A DNA stretch of 64,000 nucleotides from Crocodylus rhombifer (lineage: Eukaryota > Chordata > Crocodylia > Crocodylidae), in the NCBI GenBank assembly GCA_038503035.1, contig JAVSML010001067.1, positions 57,723 through 121,722 on the forward strand, in the 5' to 3' direction. Of the stretch, positions 21,724-34,760 are shown in pieces. The notes beneath the pieces were generated by a model. It was given only the letters and a program-made list of their open reading frames with translations. It did not search any database and had not been told where the DNA came from. The position numbers and the translations under genes were made by a program. Positions within the stretch are counted from its first letter, which is position 1. Every line of letters starts with the position of its first letter.

Positions 21724-24522
21724 AAAGGTGCAAATCTCAGTCTGTGCCCTAGATAAAAAGAACCCTGCCCACATTAAAACTGGTACTATTAGAGGCCATG
21801 TGAGCAAGTAGGAGAGAATAGTTGCAGTATGTGTACAGGCCCTATATGTTGTAGAATATGGCACAGCAGTTACCAACCCTTCAAAAGCTGTGGGCCAGAT
21901 TAACCCAGTTCAAGTCAAAGACAGGAAGGTGCTAGGATCCAGCCACCACAGTCACGCTTCCCTGTGGCAGCTCAAGGAAAGGACCCACAGCCAGAGCTTT
22001 CCCCTTGGCAGCACAGGAAAGTGACTGCTCTTGAAGCCTTCTGCTGCCAAATGCCACCAAAGTCTTTGGGCCACAGCAAATAGTTCCTTGGGCTGGATCT
22101 AGCCTGTGGGCTGCCACCCTTTGCACTAATATGTTATGCCAGCTAGGACTGGAATGAACAGAACAGAAGTACTGACTCTCTTAGGCTACATATATATGCT
22201 GCCTTCCTTCCCACCCATCCTGCCTCCCTGAACTAAATAGGACCTAGAATTTCTGCTTTGCTGTACATTTTGATGTTTTACAGTTTTTCATTCCAAAGCA
22301 GAATACTGTGCCAAAATTTTGAAATTTCCTAGGAAATGAGCATTTAAGCCTCAAAACATTTTATAACAATACTATCTAAATGTTTTGCTTTACTTCTTTG
22401 TGACATTAAATATAATGTGTCATATATGTAATATGCAATGCATTGTGATTAATGTACCATTTTAATATAAAAGCCTAAACTAAATAAATTGACAAAGCCA
22501 AAATGAAATGCTTCAACCCCTTCTCATTGAAAAATGTCAGCAAAGTTGGTGTATGCCCACTAAATATTTTGATTTTGACTTGCCTATATTATTCAACAGA
22601 AATGTTTTCCTTTAAGAAACTTTTAACTAGTTCTAGCCTTGATTAAAGACAGAAGTAAGGGTGTATGGGCTGCTGATCCTACTGCTCTCCTGTTTCTGAC
22701 CCCCCAAAACCTTGGGAATACCACTCCTTTACCAAGCCTCATTAGAAAAAGGGACAGAGATTTGTCCCAAAACAAAAGAAAAAAAACTAGTTAAAAATGA
22801 TGAATTTGCTGTTGAAAACTATAGACTGGTGCATGGTAGAGTGAAGGGAAGCAGAAAATAAAACCCAAGGCTGAAAATGTCAGAATTAAAATAAATCAAT
22901 GCATTCACCTTGAATTCCAAATTGTTCCATAATGCTACAGTGACACTGAGCAATAATTAAGTTCTCTATTGTTTGTATTCAGCAAAGAATCTTTTAATAT
23001 CCTGCAATTTATCATTCTGAAACTGAATAGCTTTATAATTCTCTCCATTCTAAATAGTTATAATTGTTAAAGAAATGGCAACATGCATTAGTAAATTGCT
23101 TTGAACTGCTGCCATAATTATTCTGGGGATATAGTTTGGTAATTTGCTGATGGGTATTGAGAATGCTGCATTAAAAACGTTAAATCTCAGGAATTAATAG
23201 AGAAATTATACTCGTTCTCCCAGTAATCGAATAAATGTTCTTTGAGGTCTCCTGACTGTGAGTCTTGGAGTCTCTTTGCTTTATCTCATTGGAACAATAT
23301 TGCTTTTGTCTATTTGTAACAATGAAAATTGAAAAGGTACTGATATCCAAACAACTTAATGAGGGGTAAAAGGAGGAAAGGCCACAGTAGTAGCCCATAG
23401 AAGCTTACACCCAAGTGAAAGAGGGCTTAGACATTGTGATGTGGTGTCTGTTTCCTGGGGGCAAGGACAACAGCCAACATGCAGTAAACCCTTTTATTCC
23501 AGAGTGAACTTTTCATATGCCCATAACCGCATTCTGCTCTTTGTTATACATGTTTCAATTCAGAGTTATTTTATTTCAGTGAAGTCAATGCTCATTTTCA
23601 CTAAATGTAACTAAAGGAAAATTTGACATTGACTGCAGAACCATCCCAAGTCACAACAAATGTAAACCTGGCATGGAACGACGGTGGCAGTGCTCTCAAA
23701 CTGGCTCCTGAATAATCCACTCCTGGCAGGGGTGCAGGAAATTCTCTTTGCATTCCCTTCTTCTTCCGATTGAAAAGTAAAGTGTCTAAGGGTGGAGACT
23801 GTTTTTAAATACAGTACATAGACCACTAATTCTTGAGGCCTGGAGGATTCCCACACTGTCAAGGCAGACAGCTAAGACAGTGTTATCATGAAAGGACTGA
23901 CATCACATCCTGCATCAGAAGGGTCACCCCTGAGAGAGACTGACTGTTCCCTGCACGTGTGTTTCTCTCATCAAACAATACTGATAATATTCAGTCACTT
24001 CAGGTGTTCAGAAGTTATTTGCATTGACTACTGTCAGCATGTAGCCCTAGTTGTATTCTCTTTTTAAAAAAGAGTAAAAAATATTGAACTTCCCCACGAA
24101 TGATCATTTGTGCTAAAATGTTGAGGTGCACATACATGTTCACAGATGCATGCCAGTAGTCTGAGGATTTATAGGGAAGAGTTAGTATGGTCATGTCCAT
24201 CATGCTAAAAAAAGGTCTCAGGGGTGGATCCAGAGGGTAGGGCACTTGCAACCAGTTTTAGCTGTGAAGTACACACAGTTCCTGCCAGAGCTCTGCAGGC
24301 TGAGGTCACGACCTAGCATGGCTCTCAGCTGGGGCTCAGCATTCACAGTGAGCTCTGGTAGGGAGCCAGGCTCACGAGTCAATAAGCTCAGAGAGCACTG
24401 GGCATGCACAACACAGCCAAAGTGAGTGTGGCCCTCCTCTCCCTACTCCCTCTTAGATCCATTCATGAAGCTTGCAGGGCAGGGAATAGTTGGTTTATCA
24501 ACTCTATTTGCAAATTTCCTTT
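21724..24522. other. No recognised gene or repeat
   Basis: Mostly AT-rich DNA with no frame above 85 codons and no convincing transposon ends. Confidence 0.5.
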
Positions 24523-24785
24523 AAGAACATAAGAACAACCAAACCAGGTCAGATTGATGGTCCATCTAGCCCAGTACTGTGTCTCTGCAGTGGCAGAAAT
24601 AGATGCTATGGAGGGAGAGCAAAGAACTGGGTATCTCTAGTGTGATCTATCCCCTTTTCAGTATCCTCCCTGCCATCCACCATCATTGGTTTAGAGATGC
24701 CAGAGGAAGCATTTCCAACTGTTCTGTTCAATAGCAAATAATAGATCTACCATCCGTGAAATTATCTAGTCCCTTTTAAGTCCCC
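24523..24785 (+). repeat. Dispersed reptilian repeat starting AAGAACATAAGAAC
   Basis: The sequence AAGAACATAAGAAC, then GGTCAGATTGATGGTCCATC and TAGCCCAGTACTGTGTCTC, is recognisable as a common dispersed repeat of turtle and crocodilian genomes. It ends near CTATCTAGTCCCTTTTAA-like text that resembles LINE 3' ends. I cannot assign the family (CR1/L3-like tail or SINE). Confidence 0.55.
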
Positions 24786-25638
24786 TCCCAGACCCACTAT
24801 TTTACAGTTCAAACTTCACACCACTATACTTCTTTTAAGCAAACAGAGGTCCAGGTTAAGTGAGTGCTGCCTGTTTCTACTTTAGATTTGGAATGAGAAA
24901 TAGGTCCTCTTTGAAGCCAAGGCATTATGTTCCTGTTTCTAACTTATCAGATCAAAACACTCTCTTCTTTCACTAGTAAAAAAATGAGCCTGGTAATGCT
25001 TGGCACTCATGCGAGCTTCTCCTAATACATGCAGATGAGACATTTCATTTCAAACTGGCTTATGGGAGGAAATCTGTTTTGTCCTTCTCACCTTCAAGCC
25101 TCATCAGGTCCTGGTTTCTGTAAATTGAGGGTTGCTACAAAAGTTTGTAGTGAAGACAGGAGGGCAGGGTGCCTTTTATTAATGGGTTGTTAGGCCTTTA
25201 TGGCCTGCCAGCTGACTTTTATATACGTGGGCCTTAAAGGGACTCTTCTCTGGAGACTGGCCTACAGCCTAGCATGAACACTGGGGACTGCACAACTACT
25301 GGGGGAGAACGCCAGCTCCTGAACAGGAGCGTTCTCTCCCACAGCATGGCTCCATCTGGCTGCAAACACCACACCTCCATCGCCTCACCAGCCCCTGCCT
25401 GTAATCTTTGGCGGCTCCCCCCCATTGTGTAGATGCCAGCGGGGGGGGGCCAGAATGGCCATCTTCCACCCTTCCCCAGCAACTGACAGGCAGGGGGGCT
25501 GGTAGGAGGATGGGAATGTGGCATTTGCAGCCTGGAAGAGCTAAAAGGTGTGTGCAAGCACCCTCTGCCTTCTGGCCTTGGCCAGTACAGGAATTTGCTT
25601 GCCTTGGCCAACTAATGAGTGAATGTATATTCTGTTCA
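24786..25638. other. No recognised gene
   Basis: Unassigned sequence. A GC-rich portion at about 25230-25610 produces overlapping open frames on both strands (125 codons minus, 77 codons plus) with no motif. Confidence 0.45.
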
Positions 25639-25980
25639 TAGAATCATAGAAGTCGGGTTGGAAGGGACCTTGTAGAACTTCAAGTCTGACCCCCTGCCTG
25701 GGCAGGAGAAAAACTGGGCTCAAATGACTTCAGCCAGGTAAGCATCAAGCCTCTTCTTAAAGACCTCCAGGCTAGGACCCAGCACCACTTCCCTTGGAAG
25801 TTGGTTCCAGATCCTAGCTGCCCTGACTGTGAAGTAGTTCTTATGGATGTCTAATCTAAACCTGCTCTCCAACAACTTATGGCCATTATTCCTTGTTATG
25901 CCAAGGGGCACTAGAAGAAACAAGGTCTCTCCCAAACCCTTCTGGTCCCCCCTAGTGAGTTTATAGACAGGTCCCCTGTT
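25639..25980 (-). mobile_element. CR1 LINE 3' end fragment
   Basis: On the minus strand this encodes the last 70 residues of ORF2 (NNGHKLLESRFRLDIHKNYF, AARIWNQLPREVVLGPSLEVF) followed by the CR1 tail ending TCTATGATTCTATGAACA. It is severely 5'-truncated and lies 300 bp from a plus-strand CR1. Confidence 0.9.
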
Positions 25981-26284
25981 GATTAATGCTCCAGTCTATG
26001 TACCTTAGAGAAAGCTGCATAGATTGAATTGATTCTGCCTCAGGCTTCTTGACTGTCTGGACTTAGCCATGAAGACTTGCTCCACTGAGAATTTTCTTTC
26101 AGAAATTAATAAGTTAAATGGACAAGCCACGGCCTTCAATTCATTCCCTGTTGGGTGGTCCAATGAATGCCTAAAGTGATGGCAACAAAACCCAGACCCA
26201 TATTTCTTCTTCTCCAGTTTCACCCACAGTGAGCAGATGCTTTCCAAACAGAAGGACTGGTGCAAGACCTGCTTTGAGGTGGAA

Positions 26285-28954
26285 TACACATCTGAAACCT
26301 GGTGGGATTCAACCCACGATTGGCCGATAAACATTAGGGGCTACAGACTATACAGGCAGGACAGAACAGGGAGGAAAGACGGGGGTGTGGTGCTCTACGT
26401 CAAAGAACAATACACATCCTCAACTAACAGGATGGGGTCAGAGGAGGGGCAGGCTGAAGTGCTCTGGGTCAGCATACAAGGAGGTTGTGGGGAAAGAGAC
26501 TTAACAGTGGGTGTCTACTACAGATCACCCAACCAGGGGGAGGAGCTGGACCGGGAATTCTTGGGTCAGCTCACAGAGGCAGTTAAGTCAAGATATGTGG
26601 TCTTCATGGGTGATCTAAACTACCCAGATATTTGCTGGGAGGAGCAGTCAGCCAGGTCTGACCACTTATGTAGGTTCCTTGCTGAGATACAAGACCTCCA
26701 CCTAACCCGGGAGATGCACAGTCCCACCAGGGGGAATGCCCTGCTGGATCTGGTCCTGGCCATAGACAACAACCTGGTGAGAGGACTCCAGGTTCTCGAC
26801 CACCTGAGCGATAGCAATCATCACTTGCTGGAATTCACCATCCAGTGCAGGTTGTCAAAGGTGTGCAGCAAGGCAGTAGTCCTTGACTTCAGGAGGGCTG
26901 ACTTCAACGAGTTGAGGAGATTGGAAGGAGAGGCATTGCGGTCCCAGAGAGTAGGGGAACTAGGTGTCCAAGATGAGTGGTCATTCCTTAAGGAGACAAT
27001 CCTCCGAGACCAAGGGGTGACACTCCCAACGCAAGTCAAAGGGGGCAAGAGTGCTCAAAAGCCCCCTTGGCTCACCAAAGTCATTCAGGAATGTCTGAAA
27101 GCCCAAAAGAAAGTGTACATCCAGTGGAAGTGGGGGGCTATCACCAAAGAGGATTACACCTCCATAGCAAAGGTCTGTAGAGAGGCTGCTAGGAAGGCTA
27201 AGGCGGACATGGAACTAGGGCTAACAACAAGGATCAAAGACAACAAAAAATCCTTTTTTAAACACATAGGGAGTAAGAAGAAGGCACCAGGCAATGTGGG
27301 GCCCCTGCAGGATACGCTTGGCAATCTGGTGGTTGCACCAGATGAAAAAGCAGACCTTTTTAGCAAATGCTTTGCCTCCATTTTTCTGAGCAGGGACCAG
27401 GACTTCTCCCCCACCAGGATTCAGGACAAACTCAGGAGTGACTCTGCCAGGCCTAGGGTCAAGGAGGACTGAGTTAGGGAACTTCTGGAGGGGCTGGGTG
27501 TGTTCAGATCAGCAGATCCAGATGCTCTTCACCCCAGGGTCCTGAGGGAATTGGCAGGGGTCATCGCAAGGCCCCTGGCACAGCTTTACAAGCATTCATG
27601 GTGCTCTGGCCAGGTGCCAGAAGACTGAAAGGCCAATGTGGTCCCCATTTTCAAAAAAAGGGAGGAGGGAGGACCCAGGCAACTATAGGTCCATTAGTCT
27701 TACTTCAGTCCTGGGGAATCTCTTTGAGAAAGTTATCCAGGAGCACATCTGGGAGGGACCAGCAGTGGGGAGGATGCTCAAGGGCAACCCACATGGGTTC
27801 ATTAAGGGCAGGTCCTGTCAGACCAACCTGATAGCCTTCTACAATCAGGTCACAAAATCATTGTACGCAGGTGTCGCAGTGGATGTAGTCTTTCTGGACT
27901 TCAGGAAGGCCTTTGACACTGTCTCCTACCCCATTCTCATTAAAAAGCTAGGTGACTGTGGCATTGATGCCTACACAGTCAGATGGGTTGCATATTGGCT
28001 AGGGGGCCGCACCCAGAGAGTGGTGGTGGATGGGTCATATTCGACCTGGAGGGAGGTGGACAGCGGAGTCCCCCAGAGCTCGGTCCTCAGGCCCGTACTG
28101 TTTAATTTCTTTATCAGCAACTTTGACAAGGGGGTGAAAAGAACTCTGTTCAAAGTCGCTGACGACACCAAGATTTGGGGTGAGGTGGGCACACCGGAAA
28201 GGAGGGACAGGGTACAACTGGACCTGGATAGGTTTCAGGGGTGGCAAATGTGACTAGGATGGGATTCAATACTAACAAGTGCAGGGTACTACACTGGGAC
28301 AGAAAGAACGAGCAGCATACCTACAGGCTGGGGAACTCCCTGCTCAAAAGCACAGTGGCAGAAAGAGATCTTGGAGTCATTATCAATTCTAAAATGAACA
28401 TGGGCTGCCAATGTGAGGACACAGTCAGGAAAGCTAACTGCATCTTGTCATGTATCTACAGATGCATCATGAGTAGTTCCAAGGTGATCCTCCCCATCTA
28501 TGCAGCACTGGTCAGGCCACAGTTGGAGTATTGTGTCCAGTTCTGTGCATCACACTTCAGGAGGGATGTGGACAGCATCAAGAGGGTCCAGAGGAGGGCA
28601 CTCACATGATCAGGGGGCAGCAGGGCAGGCCCTATGAGGAGAGGCTATGGGACCTGGACCTGTTCAGCCTTCACAAGAGAAGGCTGAGAAGGGATCTAGT
28701 GGCCATCTATAAGCTTACCAGGGGGGGACCAGAAGGGAATGGGTGAGACCCTGTTCCCCCGAGTGCCTCCCGGAGTAACAAGGAATAACGGCCACAAGTT
28801 GATTGAGAGTAGGTTCAGGCTAGACATCAGGAGGAACTACTTTACAGTCAGGGCAGCCAGGATCTGGAACCAGCTTCCAAGGGAAGTGGTGCTGGCTCCT
28901 ACCTTAGGGGTCTTTAAAAGGAGGCCTGATAACTACCTAGCTGGGGTCATGTAA
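26285..28954 (+). pseudogene. CR1 ORF2 pseudogene (APE endonuclease and RT)
   Basis: The endonuclease reads in one frame to 27472: ETWWDSTHDW, GVVLYVKEQYTS, VFMGDLNYPDICWEE, PTRGNALLDLVLA and a SDSNHH block where SDH is expected, so the catalytic His-containing motif is altered. A stop at 27471-27473 precedes the RT. The RT then moves through several frames: NYRSISLTSVLGN, QTNLIAFYNQV, VVFLDFRKAFDTVSYPIL, VADDTKIW (FADD with Phe replaced by Val) at about 28157, KCRVLHWDRKN, RRDVDSIKRVQRR, FTVRAARIWNQLPREVV. The function would be target-primed reverse transcription of CR1 RNA in the nucleus; the copy is inactive. It is the best internal reference for the interrupted copy at 17391. Confidence 0.92.
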
Positions 28955-29069
28955 GCTTAAACTTACTAGGGGTCATATAAGCCCAGTATTCATTCCTGCC
29001 CAGGGCAGGGGGTCGGACTTGATGATCTGCTCAGGTCCCCTCTGACCCTACATCTATGAATCTATGAGT
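26285..29069 (+). mobile_element. CR1 LINE, nearly complete ORF2 span
   Basis: The homology starts at about 26285 (SETWWDSTHDW of the endonuclease) and ends at 29069 with CATCTATGAATCTATGAG. Upstream of the start the DNA is unrelated, so it is 5'-truncated at the beginning of the endonuclease. Target duplications were not resolved. Confidence 0.92.
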
Positions 29070-29296
29070 CTGACAACCTAAGCTCTAGCAGGGAGCTCAG
29101 TGAAAAGCAGTGCATAGAGAGAAAAGAGAGCAGCATCCCTATAGTTATATTAAATATATATCATGTCCCCCAAGGCATTAAATTGCTGGTCAGCAAGTTT
29201 TACTTTTCACCACACGAGAGATACGGGCTTCAGGAAACACTTGAACACAGAGAGGAGAAAGATGATATTACATTAATCAGCATTAAGGATCTAAAA

Positions 29297-29306
29297 NNNN
29301 NNNNNN
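29297..29306. other. Assembly gap (10 N)
   Basis: Ten N characters, of unknown true length, just left of a MITE-like end and a CR1 3' end. Confidence 0.98.
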
Positions 29307-29315
29307 AGTAAACGT

Positions 29316-30366
29316 ACCCAGGCACATGTCTACATGGAGGAGGCTACATGGGCACCTGGCTGGGGTCATCTGACATCGGTCCTCTTTCCTGCCTGGGGCA
29401 GGGGGTTAGACACGATGACCCTTCATGGTCCCTTCTACAATCTATGAATCTATGTGCAGGGAGGAGGGAGAAGATATGCTGTTCCTAGCAGCAGATTGCT
29501 CCTGTTCCCTGCAGCCCTGAAACTGGCCCCTGCAGCAGCTAGGGGAAGCTCTATGCTCCCCTTGAGCACTAGTACAGTGGCCAGCAGGCAGCTGCTCCCC
29601 ACAGGAGAACCCAACCCCTGCTCTGAGATTACAGGACCCAGGCTGGGAGATCCTCATCTCCCAGCCCAAGCCCCATAGTTGGGAATCTCCCAGCCTTGCT
29701 CCCACATCTCCCAGTGTGAGTTCTACAGTTGTAGGGCCCCTTCTGGGAGATCTTTAATCTCCAGGGTTTGAATTACACTCAGACTCTTGAAGGGGGGGGG
29801 GCGGGGAGGAGGCCTGTGGCGGTGGCACTCAGAAGCTGGAAGGAGCCACCATCACCACCACCTGAGCTGCTTAGAAAGGCATAAGGTGGGCCAGGGGCTC
29901 TTATCCCTTATGAGGGGGTTCTCATCTTTTGGGGGGGTTGAGGGGCTCATATCTCTTATAGGGGGTTTATCCCCTTCCCCATATTTCAAACCCAGGGCTT
30001 ATCTCCCAGCCCTGGCCACACAATCACGGAGCAGGGCCTGGGAGTTCCATGCTTCTGGGGCATGGGGAGACTGTCCCTACCCAGGCTCCAGTGGTGGAGC
30101 CCACCCTAGCAGCAGGCACCTCCCAGGGGCAGGGAGCAATCTCCTGCCCCTTGCTGCCCAGCTAATCAAGAGCACATTTGCTCCTGGTCAGGCATCTGTC
30201 CATGTGGAACTACATTGTTACTAATCTCAAGTAAATTTGCTACTTGTATTTGCAGGTAGTGAATTTACTCCCAATTAGAGCCAATTACTGCACAGTATAC
30301 ATCTCCATGTATAGATGCTCTTAATTAGCTCTACTGAACATCGAAGTATCTTGTGTAGACTTGCCC
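29316..30366. mobile_element. Possible MITE (GGGCATGTCTACA-type ends) holding a CR1 tail
   Basis: GGCACATGTCTACATGG near 29313 and, at the other side, GTGTAGACTTGCCC ending 30366 (complement GGGCAAGTCTACAC) resemble the inverted ends of the element at 5359-10013. Between them lie a CR1 3' end (29335-29455) and GC-rich unassigned DNA. The left end is close to an assembly gap, so pairing of these two ends is uncertain. Confidence 0.28.
29335..29455 (+). mobile_element. CR1 LINE 3' end, about 120 bp
   Basis: The last residues of ORF2 (RRLHGHLAGVI) and tail GGGGGTTAGACACGATGACC followed by CTATGAATCTATG are visible. It is an extremely 5'-truncated insertion, a usual outcome of abortive reverse transcription. 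Confidence 0.85.
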
Positions 30367-32814
30367 ACTGCGGCTGTGGGAGTTGATATCTAAATGCTGC
30401 TAGAAGCCCTCCTCCATGCTAAGCAATGATAAAGGGGAAAAGAAGAGAGTATGTCATACATGTCCCTCAGAAAAGGAATGTACTTGTGTAGGGTCAGAGT
30501 CACAGCTGGCCAGTCACAAAGCTCGCTTGTTCTTCTGGTACCAAGCTATGGCAATCTAATGAAACCCAAATTCATATTTCTAAAAGTTCCTGCTTGTTCA
30601 TATGAGGGTAGAATAGACCAGTTCCAGGCACGGCAGTGATGTGCTGCCTAATTGTTAACAGGGGCTCCTCTTGCTCCATGCTATTCCTCTTTCCTACAAA
30701 AAACTGTGCATCCTCCCCTCCAAACTCAGTTGATCATCATGCTCCTTTGGTCCAGCACCTCTTCCTTCATCCTCCATTAACTACTTGAGGGTCTTTTAGT
30801 CACCCCTCTAATTCCCTGCCCTGTTTAATTTATTGTTTCTGACCATGGTCACTTTATAATAAGGAAGATCCACCAACTGACTCCTGGAAATTAGGGGGAA
30901 TTGTCAAGGGGGAGGGACAGTTGGAAAAATCATTCCTCTTCCAGGAGCCAATTAAGACGCACAAGCACTCACTAATATTTTATTGGGGGATGGGACAGTT
31001 GACCTTATCTAGTTACCGGTGTGTACTCTCATAATTCCCAGCAAGGAGATGGATTGTATATCTTTAATATCCTCCATCTCTAAATATAACTCCAAAGTAG
31101 CTACATTTTGTAAAATGCATCCAATCATGATCTTATTCTTAATGCTCCATTTCAGATACATTTTCTCTGTTGCATAGATTTTTAAAAATATATTTGTATT
31201 GTCTGTCTGGAAAATGGGCCATTTCAATGACATTGAAAGCCACTTAACTAATCTTTTGCCTCCAGAAACACAAAGCCTAATGGCATTTGCTCTCCTTCTA
31301 AAATGGCATAAAAGCCAGAGAATTCAGTGGAACGCCTTGGCCTGGGGTTTGCTTAGGAACGAGGGAAATGTTCTGAAATTGTCAAATTTAGTTTGTTTCT
31401 GTAAAAACCTTATGAACCTAAATAACACAAATATGTCAGGTTGCTCATAATGAAATAACTATAAAGGCAAAAGATGGTAGTAATATCCCACACTTGGTGC
31501 ATGCTACTATTTATTTAATAGCTCGATGAAACAATTTTTCAGCTCCTTATTCCTCACCCTAGCTGCAGTTTACCTTTGAGTAAAGGGTCAAAGAAGGATT
31601 ATTCACAGTGTAAATCCTTGATATGAAGCTTAAGAGGGACTTTAATGATGCTTTGTTCTGGGCCTGCTACATGGGGGCCCTCCAAGACTGGATTTTTCCC
31701 AGAGCTCAGTGTCTCTCTTTTTGACAAGTATTGAGAAACTTCAGCTCCTATATTCAGAGCAGATAATGCTCAGGAACTTATAAGATCAGGTTAATGATCA
31801 CAATGCAGTATAATGGACAGCTTTAAAAGGAGTTACTTTCCACTGACATGATACCCTGTTTGTGGATACCACTATACAAACTCTAAGAACAGTACACAAG
31901 AGAAAAACTCCACTGTTTCAAATGGAGTAGGGTGAATTCAGTAACAACTGCATTTTCAAACATTTCTGGAACAAATTCTAGTGAGGTGAATTTTGTATTG
32001 TGTTTAAAAGAAATGATAACATACCATTGCCTGGAAGATGATACACAATCCGTTTGATTCAGAAGAGTGTGGGGAAATGGCAGCAAAATAATGTTGCTGT
32101 GAACAAATATAAAAGCCCTGGGAATTACAGACTCAGGAAGTTATAATTGTATGAAATTTTCAAGGCACTTTTAGAGTCTTGCCACGTAAAACTACGGCAC
32201 AACTTAATTATTGAGGCCTCCATGGAGTAGTAAGAAAAATTGCAAGATCACCCAGATATTTACTAGTGCACAGACACAGATAATAAAATACTGGAAGTGA
32301 AATAATTTTTGCTATGTTTGTAATAATATTTCAGAGAGCAGATATTTCACAGCAGAAGCCAATTATAGCTTGTGGTGATAATGGACTTACTATCACATCA
32401 TTTTTCAGTATTCAGACACTCAACTATGAATAGTAAAGGATCATTCAATCTCTATACTAACCACAAAAAAAGATACACAATATTCCTGTTATGCAAAAAA
32501 AAAGATAATTTTTATAATACAACACCACAATTTTACTCTGCACCCTGGATTATTGAGACTTCTTTAAACCTACTTTTCCGTTATGTTGATTACAACACAG
32601 ACTTTTCTAAGGAATATGATAAATCAGAATTATCAATCGCAGTGTTTTGATAAAAGGCATGTAGTTGCTGTTTCTTAAGAATGTTGTGCATGTGATTTAA
32701 TGTAGCCATGCAAGCGGCTTTTTGGCACACAAGCGCAGTTTGCTGTTCTAGTACCTAGGCAGTGTGCTTGTGTAAGCATATGCATATATAATAAGCATGT
32801 GCAATAGACTACAG
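30367..32814. other. No recognised gene or repeat
   Basis: AT-rich sequence without a convincing frame; no transposon ends noticed. Confidence 0.5.
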
Positions 32815-33063
32815 CAGTAGTTCTCAATGTTGTTAGACTCTAGGCACCGCTCAAGAAATGCCAGCTATTAGCTTTCACTCCTTTTCCAAATACAGTTAAA
32901 TAGGAATCCATAGGAATAGGAAACCATAATTTGATATCTCGAAGCTTATCTTATAAATTATGTGTAAGTGTTTGCACACAAAGCAGTGTCAATATTTTGT
33001 GGCATACTTAAAAGGGTCTCATGATGCCTCACAGTGCCACAGCACCCTGGTTGAGAGTGACTG
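32815..33063. mobile_element. hAT-type MITE, 249 bp
   Basis: CAGTAGTTCTCAATGTTGTT starts the unit and CCCTGGTTGAGAGTGACTG ends it, as expected for hAT MITEs with CAGTGGTTCTCAA ends. The interior (AGAAATGCCAGCTATTAG, ATTATGTGTAAGTG) matches the copy at 44055-44329. The 8-bp flanks do not match clearly. Confidence 0.72.
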
Positions 33064-33287
33064 AGCTGCACACTGGCTGGGAAGGTGCCTGGTTACATCC
33101 ATACAGCCAGAATATGTGCATAAGTCACCAACTTGTAGCCAGACAAAAACCCATAACTACTGGGTGAAGTAGGAGGGTTCTCCAAGGTTTCAGTGCCAAT
33201 AATTGAGTGGTTAGTGCAGGCAAGAGGGTATGTGGACTTAGAAAGAATGGAAAAAGCCAAGAGAGCATGGCTCAGTAAGATGGCTGT

Positions 33288-33803
33288 TAGAGCTGCGCAA
33301 AGCTTCAGTCACCAATTTGATTCGGCAGAGATTCAGCCCAATTCGGTGGCCGAATCTCCAAATCCAAATTGAATCAGGAGACCCTTTAATCTCTCCAAAT
33401 TGAACTGGAACCCTCCAAATCAATTCAGAGAGATTTGGAAAGATTCAGACAGACACAGATTTAATTGTTTTTCTACATACCTATAGGTACCAGACGGCTC
33501 ATGAATGCTGTGATGCTGGGGTAGATGGAGTGTCCCACAGGAGCATGAGGAGGTCTCCAGCGCATTTAGCAGCAGACCCAGAAATGGACCAGAAGCACTT
33601 CCGGTCCACTTTTGGGTCCACTGGATAGCGCCCTCCCCTGGCTTGGCAACTGGTGCTCCTGTGTCTATGTCCGAATTCCTGATTCTCCGAATCAGCATCA
33701 AATCTTCAGATTCGGATTTGGCCAAATTGAATCAATAAATCAAATCACTGTCCCTGATTTAGGCCGAATCTGAATTAAATAGAGCCTGCTTCACACAACC
33801 TTA
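33288..33803. mobile_element. hAT-type element with perfect 8-bp target duplication
   Basis: The unit starts TAGAGCTGCGCAAAGC and ends with the complement of TAAGGTTGTGTGAAGC, variants of TAGGGCTGTGCGAAGC. It is flanked on both sides by ATGGCTGT (33280-33287 and 33804-33811). The interior is full of GATTCGG/CCGAATC words forming long imperfect palindromes. At 516 bp with no transposase it is non-autonomous. Confidence 0.88.
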
Positions 33804-34107
33804 ATGGCTGTTCCTCTGGAAGGAAGTAGGCCCTGGGTTCTAGCATGGATCCGTGCTTTCAAAGAGTAATGTAATGAGGAATGAGTGATTAGGGCACGAG
33901 CCCTGGGTGCCCCTGTAGAGAGGGCATAAGAACAGCAACACTGCCCTGGCTGACACTGTCTTTACCACCACTGCTTCCCCCAGCGCAGGCTCTGGCAGTT
34001 ATGCCTCTGTTTCCAAAGGGGCAGAAACCACTCTTCTCCATCTGTTTTATCCAGTGACCATTCAGTGAAAAAAACAGTGTCTAATGAGAAGTTTTTACAT
34101 TTGGGTG

Positions 34108-34356
34108 AATACAGGATCACAGGAATGTAATGCAAGGTCATTTAATCCAGTGCCCTGCTCAAGTCAGGAGCATCTCTGAATAAATCATCCTAGCCTAGTG
34201 TCTGGCCAACTGGCTCTTACAAATGCCCAGAACAGAGATTCCACAACTTCTCCGGGTAGCCTGTTCTAATGGTTAGGGCCCCCCACCCCCACCCCAGTCA
34301 GAAAGTTTTTCCTTATCTCCATCCCAAATTTCCTCTGCTGCAGTTTGAATCCACTA
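34108..34356 (-). mobile_element. CR1 LINE 3' end fragment, old
   Basis: The minus strand corresponds to the end of CR1 ORF2 and its tail. Plus-strand landmarks are AGGTCATTTAATCCAGTGCC, GAGATTCCACAACTTCTCC and GAAAGTTTTTCCTTATCTCC. It is strongly diverged and therefore older than the 17-29 kb and 60 kb copies. Confidence 0.8.
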
Positions 34357-34760
34357 GGTCTGATATGGCACGGTGAGTGTGGGGCCATGGCCCAATTTAG
34401 TGCAGCAGATCTGGAGCTGTGCCAGGCCCAGCCTGGTACTATGGGTCCAGGGCCAGAACCCAGACCCAGAATAGTGCTACAGGTCTAGGGCTGTGGCCCA
34501 GGTGGGCAGTCAATATGGAGCCTGCTCCAGTGAGGTAGATCCGGGACAGTGTGCTGGTTCGGACCCTACAAGCCAGGCCCAGGACTGCGCATGGGCTCTG
34601 AGGCTACATGCTACATCTGACCTGGCACACCAGGTCCAGGGCTGCTCACCAGGTCTGGCCACAAACCAACCCTGCGTGCCAGCTTAATCCAGCATGCAAG
34701 GCCATGCCATCTGGCCATGGAACTCCCCACAGGTCCAGAAATTTGGCAGCTGTGGAGTGG
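34357..34760. other. GC-rich, imperfectly repetitive stretch
   Basis: Short motifs such as GGTCCAGGGC and CCAGGCCCAG recur irregularly, reminiscent of the minisatellite at 20.2-20.6 kb but without a clear period. No gene. Confidence 0.4.
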
